Part shown: positions 16,485-24,834 of the stretch, in pieces | Layout: each line of letters starts with the position of its first letter | Numbering within the stretch: the stretch's first letter is position 1 | Source: BP-191 sp035940575 | GTDB taxonomy: Bacteria; Actinomycetota; Actinomycetes; BP-191 | NCBI GenBank assembly: GCA_035940575.1 | Contig: DASZER010000046.1 | Span: forward strand, 13,367-77,366 | Length of the DNA: 64,000 bases | Reading direction: 5' to 3' | Translations under genes and position numbers: made by a program | The notes under the pieces: generated by a model | The model's input: only the letters and a program-made list of their open reading frames with translations | Database searches by the model: none | Told to the model about the DNA's origin: nothing

Positions 16485-17045
16485 GTGGCGAAGAAGAAGG
16501 GCATGTCCCGGCGGGACTTCTTCCGCACGGGGATGCTCGGCAGCGCGGCGGTGTTCGGTGGCGGCTTCACCGCCGCCACCCTCGGCATGCTCTGGCCCAG
16601 CCTCAAGGGCGGCTTCGGCGCCAAGATCAACCTGGGCCGCGCGGACGACCTCAAGGCCGAGCTCGCCGCGATCCCGCACAACTGGAAGTACTACGCCGAG
16701 GCGCGGTCGTACATCATCCTGTACACCCCCGCGGCCGGGCAGGAGGCGTTCTACAAGGGCGTCGCCGAGGGCGGGTTCCTCGCGACGTACCAGAAGTGCG
16801 CGCACCTCGGCTGCAAGGTCCCGCAGTGCGAGTCGAGCGGCTGGCTCGAGTGCCCGTGCCACGGCTCCCGCTACAACAAGGCCGGCGAGTACGAGTTCGG
16901 CCCCGCGCCGCGCGGGCTCGACCACTTCCCGATCATCCTCGACGGCGACAACATCATCGTCGACACCGCCACGCGCAAGGAAGGCCCGCCGCGCGGCACC
17001 AACACGATCAACCAGAACCCCGCCGGCGCGCACTGCCAGGGCTAG
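16485..17045 (+). CDS. Rieske iron-sulfur protein
   Basis: 186 aa, GTG start with GAGAGGCAGG upstream. The N-terminal SRRDFFRTG plus hydrophobic helix is a twin-arginine-type anchor. The 2Fe-2S ligands are Cys105/His107 in CAHLGC and Cys123/His126 in CPCHGS, with Cys110 and Cys125 as the usual disulfide pair. It takes one electron from quinol at the Qo site of the split cytochrome b encoded before it and passes it to cytochrome c. Confidence 0.95.
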   Translation: MAKKKGMSRRDFFRTGMLGSAAVFGGGFTAATLGMLWPSLKGGFGAKINLGRADDLKAELAAIPHNWKYYAEARSYIILYTPAAGQEAFYKGVAEGGFLATYQKCAHLGCKVPQCESSGWLECPCHGSRYNKAGEYEFGPAPRGLDHFPIILDGDNIIVDTATRKEGPPRGTNTINQNPAGAHCQG

Positions 17046-17084
17046 CCAGCCCTACCTGATCCGAGAAGGAGACCCCTCCGAGCG

Positions 17085-17771
17085 ATGAGCGACATCTCCC
17101 CGCGCGAGCGGCGTTCCGACGCCGTAGCCCGGCGCAAGAAGCTCTCGGTCCCGATCGGGTTCCGTCCGGCGCCGTCCGACGACGAGCTGGAGACCAACGT
17201 CCTGGAGCGGTGGCAGGGCTGGGGCCTGCTCCTGCTGCTGTTCCTGGCGCTGTTCCTGCCGCTGTACTTCATCTTCTTCGAGAACCAGCGCTCCAACGAC
17301 GCCGCGCTCGAGCAGCGCGCGGAGTCGATCAGGCGGGGCGCCGCGATCTTCGCGCAGGGCAAGCCCGGCGCCCACGGCTTCCAGGCCGGGTGCGCGCGCT
17401 GCCACGGGACGTACGCCGGCGGCGGCGTCGTGCCGCAGTGGAAGGCCAACCCGACCGCCCAGCCCGCCGACGTCCCCGCGCCGTCGCTGACCGAGGTGTT
17501 CAAGCGCCAGATCGTCGACCTCAAGAAGACGCCGCGCGACGCCTACCGCTTCGTCTACGAGACGATCGCGCAGGGCCGCCCCGGCACGCCGATGCCCACG
17601 TGGGGCCTCGGCTACGGCGGCCCGATGAACGACCAGCAGATCGAGGACGTCATCAACTACCTGCTGTCGGTCCAGACCGGCCTGCCGGAGGAGGTCGCCA
17701 GCGAGATCGCGCTCGGCGACGGCTCCGGCGGCGCGTTCTCCCACCTCATCACCTTCGCCGCCTCGCGGTAG
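17085..17771 (+). CDS. Membrane-anchored monoheme cytochrome c of the bc cluster
   Basis: 228 aa. It has a cytoplasmic basic N-terminus, one helix (about residues 47-65) and a single cytochrome c domain with CARCH at 103-107 and GTPMPTWGLGYGG supplying the axial Met. Typical actinobacterial QcrC is diheme; this one has a single CXXCH. It is probably the electron acceptor from the Rieske protein. Confidence 0.92.
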   Translation: MSDISPRERRSDAVARRKKLSVPIGFRPAPSDDELETNVLERWQGWGLLLLLFLALFLPLYFIFFENQRSNDAALEQRAESIRRGAAIFAQGKPGAHGFQAGCARCHGTYAGGGVVPQWKANPTAQPADVPAPSLTEVFKRQIVDLKKTPRDAYRFVYETIAQGRPGTPMPTWGLGYGGPMNDQQIEDVINYLLSVQTGLPEEVASEIALGDGSGGAFSHLITFAASR

Positions 17772-17783
17772 GAAAGGTTCGAC

Positions 17784-18617
17784 GTGCCGAACGTGTACGC
17801 CCTCGCCGCCCACCCGCTGGTCCAGCAGGTGGCGCAGGAGGAGGTCAAGACCAAGGGGCCCCGCGCCGTCTTCGGCGTGATCCTCATGTTCCTCATCCTC
17901 TGCGGCGGCGTCTGGATGCTGCTCCAGTCGTCGTTCGGGCCGTGGCAGGCGTACCTGATCTCGAGCGTCGCGTTCTGGGGCTCGTGGCTGGTGCTGTCCA
18001 CGATCTGGCTCGTCGGCGTCCCCGGCGTCGGCGGGTGGATCCCGCGCTCGACGCCGCGCTTCAACGGCCCGCAGGGCGCCGAGGCGTCGTGGGTCGTGGT
18101 CAACCCGCACGGCGAGGACGAGAAGCTGAAGAAGGCGTTCGACGAGTTCGCGAACGGCGGCGACGCGGCGTTCTTCACGGTCGACGAGTCGCTCCAGGAC
18201 CCGACCACGCAGTCGCAGAAGTCGTCGGCCGAGTCGGCCGCGAACGAGCGCATCTCCGAGGAGTACGCCCGCGACCTCGGCGTCGGCGCGGCCGACGTGA
18301 CGTCGCCGAACGTCATCACGGTCACCGAGACGCAGCTCGGCAAGGAGGACGGCAAGTTCAAGTACGCGCGGATCACGTTCGGCCCCGCGAAGCCGAACGC
18401 CACCGACAACGAGCCGACGAAGGCGCTCATCGCGCGGATCAAGCCGAAGACCATGGAGCTCGCGCTGCACGAGGGCTCGCTGGCGAGGCCGACGTACGTC
18501 GCGATGCCGCTGTTCGGCGTGCTGTTCCTCCTCCACGCGCTGCTGCTGGCCAGGTACGAGACCAAGCACGTGGACACCCCGCAGGGCGCGCCGGAACGGG
18601 TGACCGCGGGCGTCTGA
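17784..18617 (+). CDS. Membrane protein of the bc cluster, unknown
   Basis: 277 aa, GTG start behind AGGAAAGG. Two N-terminal helices (about residues 28-75), a long soluble region of about 150 residues and one C-terminal helix (YVAMPLFGVLFLLHALLLA). It has no Cys pair or heme motif. It is the last gene before the strong terminator at 18631 and is 12 bases from the cytochrome gene, so it is likely a subunit of the complex. No family is recognised. Confidence 0.8.
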   Translation: MPNVYALAAHPLVQQVAQEEVKTKGPRAVFGVILMFLILCGGVWMLLQSSFGPWQAYLISSVAFWGSWLVLSTIWLVGVPGVGGWIPRSTPRFNGPQGAEASWVVVNPHGEDEKLKKAFDEFANGGDAAFFTVDESLQDPTTQSQKSSAESAANERISEEYARDLGVGAADVTSPNVITVTETQLGKEDGKFKYARITFGPAKPNATDNEPTKALIARIKPKTMELALHEGSLARPTYVAMPLFGVLFLLHALLLARYETKHVDTPQGAPERVTAGV

Positions 18618-18630
18618 CGCCGTACGTGCC

Positions 18631-18663
18631 GAAGGGGCGCCCCGTTCGCGGGAGCGCCCCTTC
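18631..18663. terminator. Terminator closing the bc cluster
   Basis: GAAGGGGCGC pairs with GCGCCCCTTC around an inner CCCG-TTCG-CGGG stem, giving a nearly continuous 14-bp hairpin with a UUCG loop. It lies 14 bases after the last stop and also between two convergent genes, so it probably works in both directions. Confidence 0.85.
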
Positions 18664-18674
18664 GTCGTTGCTGC

Positions 18675-18845
18675 CTAGTCGAAGCAGATCCTGAAGTGGT
18701 GGATCTCGCCGGTCGTGTCGCCGTACGAGCCCTCCACGCCGATGCCCTCGTCGCAGGGGTGGGCCTCGGCGGCGTAGGCGGGGGCGGCCACGGCCAGCGA
18801 GGCGGCGGCGAGGGCGGCGGCGGCGAGCAGCCGGGTGGCGGGCAT
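18675..18845 (-). CDS. Small secreted protein with two cysteines
   Basis: 56 aa, ATG at 18845 with GGAG upstream. A signal peptide (ending AAPAYA-AEA) leaves a mature peptide of about 30 residues with two Cys (HPCDEG and RICFD), likely one disulfide. Function unknown. Four other small secreted Cys-containing proteins occur in the window (19041, 19290, 36207, 58957). Confidence 0.65.
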   Translation of the reverse strand: MPATRLLAAAALAAASLAVAAPAYAAEAHPCDEGIGVEGSYGDTTGEIHHFRICFD

Positions 18846-18956
18846 GGGTGCTCCTTCGTGTGGTGAGGGTGCCGCCACGGCGGCGGCGAGGACGGTGAGG
18901 GTGCCCCCTCGCCGCGCGCGCCGCCATGTCCGATCGGGACGATCCCGGACGCGCGC

Positions 18957-18983
18957 AGGCCCCGGCCGCGAGGGCCGGGGCCT
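18957..18983 (-). terminator. Terminator after small secreted protein 19041
   Basis: AGGCCCCGGCC (18957-18967) and GGCCGGGGCCT (18973-18983) form a perfect 11-bp stem with a 5-base loop, downstream on the minus strand of the gene ending at 19041. Confidence 0.75.
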
Positions 18984-19040
18984 GGCGTCGTAGCGGTTGG
19001 CGGGCGGAGGCGGATCAGGCCGCCCGCGACGAGGTCGCGA

Positions 19041-19202
19041 CTACGGCAGCGGGATGCACTGCGTGACCGTGACGGGCATGCCGTTGATGATGGTCGTGTG
19101 GGTGATGCAGATCATGCCGGCGTCGGGCTGCGCGACGGCGGCGGGCGCCGCGGCGAACAGCGACGCCGTCACAGCGGTGGCGGCGAGCATCTTGCGCATC
19201 AT
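19041..19202 (-). CDS. Small secreted protein with two cysteines
   Basis: 53 aa, ATG at 19202 (a second ATG follows at once) with GGGAG upstream. The signal peptide ends about AAVA-QPD. The mature part is about 28 residues with Cys in MICITHT and TQCIPLP and many Thr/Ile/Val, suggesting a short disulfide-closed beta hairpin. Function unknown. Confidence 0.65.
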   Translation of the reverse strand: MMRKMLAATAVTASLFAAAPAAVAQPDAGMICITHTTIINGMPVTVTQCIPLP

Positions 19203-19221
19203 GGAACTCCCCGTTCTGTTG

Positions 19222-19241
19222 GCGCCGCTCCTGCGCGGCGC
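19222..19241 (-). terminator. Short hairpin between two secreted-peptide genes
   Basis: GCGCCGC (19222-19228) pairs with GCGGCGC (19235-19241). It is weak but correctly placed below the 19290 gene. Confidence 0.35.
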
Positions 19242-19289
19242 GACCGGGGCAGGCTCGTTGCGCACGGCCCACGCGTCAAGGCGTAGGCC

Positions 19290-19499
19290 TCACCCCTGGA
19301 TTCGGTCGACCGTGACGCAGACGGTCGGCCCGTCGCCTACGCACAGCAGCGGCGGGCCCTCGGGGCGCGCGGGGCAGACCGCGATCACGGGCCCGGGAAC
19401 GATCACGTCGACGCAGGGGGCGGCGCTCGCGGGGGCGGCGAGCGACACGACGGAGGCCGCGGCGAGGGAGGCGGCGGCGAGGATGCGGGGGAGGGTCAT
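19290..19499 (-). CDS. Small secreted cysteine-containing protein
   Basis: 69 aa from the ATG at 19499; a TTG at 19520 would add seven residues and neither has a clear ribosome binding site. The signal peptide ends about APASA-APC. The mature region (about 42 residues, Pro/Val-rich) has four Cys (APCVDV, AVCPAR, LLCVGD, TVCVTV). Function unknown. Confidence 0.6.
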   Translation of the reverse strand: MTLPRILAAASLAAASVVSLAAPASAAPCVDVIVPGPVIAVCPARPEGPPLLCVGDGPTVCVTVDRIQG

Positions 19500-19532
19500 G
19501 GCGCGCAACGCTCGCGGCAACGCCGCGCCACG

Positions 19533-20171
19533 TCAAGCGCCCGGCGGCACGTCCTTGCGCGCCAGCGCGCCGGCGGGCTCGGTGTAGGTCACGCTCGCCA
19601 GCCGCGTGCCGTGCCATGTCAGCGTCGTGACGCTCGCGAGGCCGCACTGCCGGCTGCGCGGGTCGTGCCACAGGCGGCGGCCCTCGAGGTGGCGGCGCAG
19701 GACGTAGATCGGGAGCTGGTGGCTCACGCAGATCGCCTCGTGCCCGGCGACCTCGTCGCGTACGTCGGTCACGGCGTCGAGCATCCGGCGCGCGGTCTGC
19801 GCGTACGGCTCGCCCCACGACGGCAGGAACGGGTTGCGCAGGTACCGCAGGCTCGCCCACGACGCGAACGACCGCCATCCCCGGTCGACCGCCCGCCCCT
19901 CGAAGTGGCTGGCGCTCTCGATCAGCCGCTCGTCGGCGCGGGCGGCGCGGGCGTACGCCTCCTCCAGCGGCCGCGCGGTCTCCCGCGCGCGCTGCAACGG
20001 CGACGTGAGCAGCAGCACGACGTCGCGCCCGGCCAGCGCCTTCGTCGCGACCTCGGCCATCCGGTGCCCCGTCTCCGAGAGGCCGTAGCCGGGCAGGCGG
20101 CCGTAGAGGATCTTCTGGGGGTTGTGCACCTCGCCGTGGCGCAGCAGGTGGACCCGCGTGACCGTCGTCAT
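19533..20171 (-). CDS. Histidine phosphatase (phosphoglycerate mutase-like)
   Basis: 212 aa, ATG overlapping the hemL stop (ATGA). The catalytic LLRHGEVHNPQKILYGRLPGYGLSETG is at the start, with a TSPLQRARETA second arginine motif and AICVSHQLPI holding the second catalytic His. The substrate is uncertain; broad-specificity phosphatases of this type often sit beside hemL in actinobacteria. Confidence 0.9.
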   Translation of the reverse strand: MTTVTRVHLLRHGEVHNPQKILYGRLPGYGLSETGHRMAEVATKALAGRDVVLLLTSPLQRARETARPLEEAYARAARADERLIESASHFEGRAVDRGWRSFASWASLRYLRNPFLPSWGEPYAQTARRMLDAVTDVRDEVAGHEAICVSHQLPIYVLRRHLEGRRLWHDPRSRQCGLASVTTLTWHGTRLASVTYTEPAGALARKDVPPGA

Positions 20172-21448
20172 GCGGCGGCCGCCGCGCGCGCGGCGTGCGG
20201 CACCGCGTCGGCGATCCGCTGCAACGCCTCGTCGCCGTGCGCGGCGCTGACGAACCACGCCTCGTACGCGCTCGGCGGCAGGTAGACCCCGCGCCGCAGG
20301 CACTCGTGGAAGAACGCGCCGTAGCGGCCGGTGTCCTGCGTCGTGGCGGTGGCGTAGTCGACGACGGCGTCGTCGGTGAAGAAGAACGAGAACAGGCTGC
20401 CCGCGGTGTTGAGCCGGTGCGCGACGCCCGCCTCGGTCAGCGCGTCCGTGACGAGCGCGGCGACGGCGGCGGCGGTCTTGTCGACGTGCGCGTAGACGTC
20501 GTCGGTGCAGGCGCGCAGCGTCGCGAGCCCGGCCGCGACGGCGACGGGGTTGCCCGACAGCGTGCCCGCCTGGTACACCGGCCCCGCCGGCGCGAGGTGG
20601 CCCATCACGTCCGCCCGCCCGCCGAACCCGGCGGCCGGCAGCCCGCCGCCCATGACCTTGCCGAACGTCGCGAGGTCCGGCGCGACGCCCTCGAGGCCGT
20701 ACCAGCCGCTCGGGCCGACGCGGAAGCCGGTCATCACCTCGTCGAGGATCAGCAGCGCGCCGTGCCGCGTGCAGAGGTCGCGCAGGGCGGCGTTGTAGCC
20801 GGGCAGCGGCGGGACGACGCCCATGTTGGCCGCGGCCGCCTCGGTGATGACGCAGGCGATGTCGTCGCCGTGCGCCTCGAACGCCGCCTCGACGGCGGCG
20901 ACGTCGTTGTACGGCAGCACGATCGTGTCGGCGGCGCTCGCGCCGGTCACGCCGGGGGTGTCGGGCAGCCCGAACGTCACGACGCCGCTGCCCGCGCTGG
21001 CCAGCAGCGCGTCGACGTGGCCGTGGTAGCAGCCGGCGAACTTCACGACCTTGGACCGGCCGGTGAACCCGCGCGCGAGGCGCACCGCGCTCATCGTGGC
21101 CTCCGTGCCGGAGCCGACGAGGCGCACCTGCTCCACGAACGCCACCCGCCGCACGATCTCCTCGGCGAGCTCGACCTCGCCGGGCGTCGGCGTGCCGAAC
21201 GACGTGCCGCGCGAGACGGCCTCGTTGATCGCCTCGATCACCGACGGGTGGCGGTGGCCGAGGATCATCGGCCCCCACGAGCAGACGAGGTCGACGTACG
21301 TCACGCCGTCCGCGTCGGTCAGCCACGGCCCGTCGCCCGAGACCATGAAGCGCGGCGTGCCGCCGACGGCGCGGAAGGCGCGGACGGGGGAGTTCACGCC
21401 GCCGGGGGTGACGCGCTGCGCGCGCGCGAACAGGTCCTCTGAGGTCAC
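20168..21448 (-). CDS. hemL: Glutamate-1-semialdehyde 2,1-aminomutase HemL
   Basis: 426 aa, GTG start overlapping the preceding stop. PLP enzyme with the family phrases PGGVNSPVRAF, VRLVGSGTEATMSAVRLARG, ILDEVMTGFRV and the PLP lysine in LATFGKVMGGGLPAAGFGG. It converts glutamate-1-semialdehyde (the HemA product) to 5-aminolevulinate, the substrate of HemB; both genes lie upstream in the window. Length is normal. Confidence 0.97.
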   Translation of the reverse strand: MTSEDLFARAQRVTPGGVNSPVRAFRAVGGTPRFMVSGDGPWLTDADGVTYVDLVCSWGPMILGHRHPSVIEAINEAVSRGTSFGTPTPGEVELAEEIVRRVAFVEQVRLVGSGTEATMSAVRLARGFTGRSKVVKFAGCYHGHVDALLASAGSGVVTFGLPDTPGVTGASAADTIVLPYNDVAAVEAAFEAHGDDIACVITEAAAANMGVVPPLPGYNAALRDLCTRHGALLILDEVMTGFRVGPSGWYGLEGVAPDLATFGKVMGGGLPAAGFGGRADVMGHLAPAGPVYQAGTLSGNPVAVAAGLATLRACTDDVYAHVDKTAAAVAALVTDALTEAGVAHRLNTAGSLFSFFFTDDAVVDYATATTQDTGRYGAFFHECLRRGVYLPPSAYEAWFVSAAHGDEALQRIADAVPHAARAAAAA

Positions 21449-21798
21449 CCGTCCATCTTCGCAGCCACGCGCCCTTCGGCGCGTTCGGCGAACGCGCGCC
21501 AGGTCGCGGCCAGCCCGTCCACGACGGAGTCGCACCGGATGCTCGTCCGCAGCCCGTGCGCGTGCGCGGACACCAGGTGCCACTGCTCGGTCCGGACGCC
21601 GACCTCGGTGACGCCGAGATGGATCGCGAGCGAGAGCAGGATCTCCGACGCCTCGTCGCCGCCGGGCGCGACGCCACGCGCGCGGATCCGCTCCCTGACC
21701 TCCGCGCGCAGCGCCGCCGCGGCGGCCGCGCCCGCGTCGTCGCACGTGCAGACGAAGTCGTCGAACGCCTCCGCGCCGGGAGGGCCGGCGCCCGTCAC
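21445..21798 (-). CDS. Hypothetical protein, 117 aa
   Basis: GTG start overlapping the hydrolase stop and a stop overlapping the hemL GTG, so translation is coupled on both sides. It has an acidic N-terminus with a CTCDD motif near residue 17, then an Ala-rich helical part and a QWHLVSAHAHGLRTSIRCDS segment. There is no signal or membrane helix. Family not recognised. Confidence 0.65.
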   Translation of the reverse strand: MTGAGPPGAEAFDDFVCTCDDAGAAAAAALRAEVRERIRARGVAPGGDEASEILLSLAIHLGVTEVGVRTEQWHLVSAHAHGLRTSIRCDSVVDGLAATWRAFAERAEGRVAAKMDG

Positions 21799-23408
21799 CG
21801 CATCCGGGGCGGCAGCCGGAACGTCGTCTGGTTCGCCGAGATCGTCTCGGCCGACAGCGCGAACGCCGCCGCCGGGGCGCGGACCTCGCCCACGAGGAAC
21901 GCGCGGCGGTCGCGGCGCAGCGCGGGGATCGAGACCGAGCCCGCGCTGACCGTCACCTGCCCGCCGCTCGCGGAGGGGACCCAGAAGTCGTCGTTCGCCA
22001 GCACCTCGACGCCGACGCGGTGGCCGCGCTCGAAGCGCCAGTCCTGCGGGTACAGGTCGAACGCCACCTTGCCGGAGACGCCCGCGTGCACGCCCTTCGT
22101 GACGAGGACGGCGTTGCCGCCGGCGTCGACGTCCCACAGCCGCACCGCGACCTGCGCGGGCCCGACGCCCTTCGCGTCGACGGTGACGCGCGGTACGCCG
22201 GAGAGGTGCACGGCGTACGGCAGCGCCTGGCTGAAGGACCACGCCGAGCCGCCCCGCTCGCGGAGCTGCGAGCCGTCGGCGCTGGGGTAGGCGACGTAGG
22301 AGCCCTCGCGCAGCGTCAGCAGCGCCGGTCGCGCGTCGCTCGGCGGCCAGCGGTCGTCCGTACGCCAGCGGCCGTCGCCCTGCTGGACCACCGCGCCGGG
22401 CTGGCGCTGGACGGCGCGCAGCGCCTTGGCGTCGCGCTTCACGTACGCGTCGAGCCACGCGTAGGCCTCGGCGACGTAGCGCTCGCGGACCTCCTCGTAG
22501 TCCGGGTCGATCGGCGCGCGATGGATGAACTGGCCCGTCCACATCCGCTTCGGCCCGCGCAGCAGCGGATAGAGCTGGCTCATGTTGTCGGGCTTCACCT
22601 GGAAGTCGAGGAAGCCCTGCGAGTACAGCACCGGCACGGTGCTCGTCGCGGCGCGCGCGACGAGGTCGCGCTCCTTCCAGTAGGCCGTCGTCGGGTCGCC
22701 GACCTTGGTCATGCCGACGTTGGTGGCGTAGCAGTGCGGCGCGCTCGCGGTGCCGGAGACGGCGGTGACGATCCCGTCGGGGCCGGTCGACTGGTGCGGC
22801 GGCATCAGGTCCATCTGGGCGTAGAGGCTCGACGTCGCGAGCCAGCCGCCCTCGTAGTGCGCGCCGTTCATCCAGAAGCCGGAGTACCCGCGCGTGATCG
22901 GTGCCTGCACGACGAGCGCGGCGAGGCCCTTGGGGCGCGTGGCGAGCGCCATGATCTGCGTCCAGCCGTCGTAGGAGATGCCCCACATGCCGACGCGGCC
23001 GGTGGACCACGGCTGCGCCGCCGACCACTCGACGGCCGCCTTCGCGTCCATCTGCTCGCCGGGCCCGCCGAGGTCGCCGCAGCCGCCTGAGGCGTTGTAG
23101 CCGCGCAGGCTCACCTCTACGACGGCGTAGCCGCGGTAGAGCAGCTCCTCCATCTCCTCGTACTCGGGGATGCCGGGGCCGCGCGGCGAGTGCGCCGGGC
23201 TGATGCCGTTGAGGTACGGCGACACGAGCAGCACGACGGGCACCCGCCCGCCGCGCGCGGGGCGGTAGACCTGCGCGTGCAACGGCGTGCCGTCGCCGGA
23301 CGCGATGTACGTCGTGGAGAACGTCCAGTCGTCGTCCGCGTGCGTCGCGGGAGCGACGGGACCGGCGAGGAGGAGCGCCGCGAGGGCGGCGACGATACGG
23401 GTGCGCAC
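21795..23408 (-). CDS. Secreted CocE/NonD-type hydrolase (X-Pro dipeptidyl-peptidase-like)
   Basis: About 537 aa from the GTG at 23408. A signal peptide ends near PATHA-DDD. The alpha/beta-hydrolase domain has VPVVLLVSPYLNG, YAVVEVSLRGYNASGGC and the nucleophile elbow GMWGISYDGW (Ser). A C-terminal jelly-roll region (about residue 330 on) with WSFSQALPYAVHLSG and PQDWRFERGHRVGVEV is the X-Pro-peptidase C-terminal domain. It hydrolyses peptide or ester bonds outside the cell; the substrate is unknown. Confidence 0.87.
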   Translation of the reverse strand: MRTRIVAALAALLLAGPVAPATHADDDWTFSTTYIASGDGTPLHAQVYRPARGGRVPVVLLVSPYLNGISPAHSPRGPGIPEYEEMEELLYRGYAVVEVSLRGYNASGGCGDLGGPGEQMDAKAAVEWSAAQPWSTGRVGMWGISYDGWTQIMALATRPKGLAALVVQAPITRGYSGFWMNGAHYEGGWLATSSLYAQMDLMPPHQSTGPDGIVTAVSGTASAPHCYATNVGMTKVGDPTTAYWKERDLVARAATSTVPVLYSQGFLDFQVKPDNMSQLYPLLRGPKRMWTGQFIHRAPIDPDYEEVRERYVAEAYAWLDAYVKRDAKALRAVQRQPGAVVQQGDGRWRTDDRWPPSDARPALLTLREGSYVAYPSADGSQLRERGGSAWSFSQALPYAVHLSGVPRVTVDAKGVGPAQVAVRLWDVDAGGNAVLVTKGVHAGVSGKVAFDLYPQDWRFERGHRVGVEVLANDDFWVPSASGGQVTVSAGSVSIPALRRDRRAFLVGEVRAPAAAFALSAETISANQTTFRLPPRMR

Positions 23409-23440
23409 GAGTGGCAAGAGCCGCGAGGCGGCCCGCGGGT

Positions 23441-23854
23441 TCAGTCGGCGTGCCCGGCGGCGCGGCGTACGGCCGCCCGCAGCAGGTCGTCGACCTCCGC
23501 CGTCGGCTCGACGTCGTGGCGCCGCAGCAGCGCGGCGAGCTCGGCGGCGGGGCCGCCAGGGTCGAGCTCGGTCACCTCGGCGACCTTCTGCGCGGCGGCG
23601 TACGGCGTCAGGCGCCCGTCCATCTCGGCGCACGCCCAGCGCACGACCGGGTGCGCGTCGCTCTCGGCGTGGCCGAGGGAGGCGAGGACGGCGGGGAGCA
23701 GCGCGCGGGCCTCGGCGGCGTCGCGGCGGGTGAGGCCCGCCAGCGCGCGCAGCTCGCCCGAGTCGTGGCCCTCCGCGAGCCAGCCGGCGGCGAGCATCGG
23801 CAGGTCCTCGTCGCGTACGGCCCCGGGGTCGCGGGCCACGTCCTGCGGCGTCAC
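23441..23854 (-). CDS. Hypothetical protein at the end of the rex-hem operon
   Basis: 137 aa, GTG start overlapping the hemB stop. Helical and Ala/Glu/Leu-rich, with DLPMLAAGWLAEGHDSGELR and ASLGHAESDAHPVVRWACAEMDG. It has no cofactor motif and no membrane segment. Position suggests co-expression with heme synthesis. Family not recognised. Confidence 0.65.
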   Translation of the reverse strand: MTPQDVARDPGAVRDEDLPMLAAGWLAEGHDSGELRALAGLTRRDAAEARALLPAVLASLGHAESDAHPVVRWACAEMDGRLTPYAAAQKVAEVTELDPGGPAAELAALLRRHDVEPTAEVDDLLRAAVRRAAGHAD

Positions 23855-24834
23855 CGCAGGCGGCGGGCGACCTCGGTGGCCCAGTACGTGAGCACGAGGT
23901 CGGCGCCCGCGCGGCGGATGGAGGTGAGCGTCTCGTCGACCGCGCGGTCGCGGTCGATCCAGCCGTTGGCCGCGGCGGCCTCGACCATCGCGTACTCCCC
24001 CGACACCTGGTACGCGGCCACCGGCACGGTCGCGACCTCGCGCACGCGGCGTACGACGTCGAGGTAGGCCATCGCGGGCTTGACCATCACCATGTCCGCG
24101 CCCTCGGCGAGGTCGAGCAGCACCTCGCGCACGGCCTCGTCGGAGTTGGCCGGGTCCTGCTGGTACGCGTTGCGGTCCCCGAACCGAGGCGCGCACTCCG
24201 CCGCCTCGCGGAACGGGCCGTAGAACGCGCTCGCGTACTTCGCCGAGTAGGCGAGGATCGCGACGTCGGGGTGGCCGTCGGCGTCGAGCGCCTCGCGGAT
24301 CGCGCGGACCTGCCCGTCCATCATCCCGCTGGGCGCGACGACGGCGCTGCCCGCACGGGCCTGCGCGACGGCGGCGGCGGCGTAGCGGGCGAGGGTGGCG
24401 TCGTTGTCGACGGTGCCGTCCTCGCGCAGCAGGCCGCAGTGGCCGTGGTCGGTGTACTCGTCCAGGCAGCAGTCGGTCATCAGGACCGTGGAGTCGCCGA
24501 GCTCGGCGACGAGGTCGCGCAGCGCGACCTGCACGATGCCGTCGGGGTCGTCGGCGCCGGAGCCGCGCGCGTCCTTGACCTCGGGGATGCCGAACAGGAT
24601 CAGCCCGCCGACACCCGCCTCGACGGCCTCGACGGCGGCCTTCCGCAGCGAGTCGCGGGTGTGCTGGACGACGCCCGGCATCGAGCCGACGGGCGCGGGG
24701 TCGGCGATGCCCTCCTTCACGAACAGCGGCAGCACGAGGTCGGCGGGGTGCAGCCGCGTCTCGGCCGCGAGGCGGCGCAGCGCGGGCGTACGGCGCAGCC
24801 GGCGCGGGCGCGCGGCGGGGAACTCCGCGCTCAC
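23851..24834 (-). CDS. hemB: Delta-aminolevulinic acid dehydratase HemB
   Basis: 327 aa, GTG start overlapping cobA/hemD. The metal motif is DCCLDEYTDHGHCG, with Asp replacing the middle Cys of the three-Cys zinc site. The Schiff-base lysines are in ILAYSAKYASAFYGPF and MVMVKPAMAYLD. It condenses two aminolevulinates to porphobilinogen. Part of the rex-hemA-hemC-cobA/hemD-hemB operon. Confidence 0.97.
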   Translation of the reverse strand: MSAEFPAARPRRLRRTPALRRLAAETRLHPADLVLPLFVKEGIADPAPVGSMPGVVQHTRDSLRKAAVEAVEAGVGGLILFGIPEVKDARGSGADDPDGIVQVALRDLVAELGDSTVLMTDCCLDEYTDHGHCGLLREDGTVDNDATLARYAAAAVAQARAGSAVVAPSGMMDGQVRAIREALDADGHPDVAILAYSAKYASAFYGPFREAAECAPRFGDRNAYQQDPANSDEAVREVLLDLAEGADMVMVKPAMAYLDVVRRVREVATVPVAAYQVSGEYAMVEAAAANGWIDRDRAVDETLTSIRRAGADLVLTYWATEVARRLR

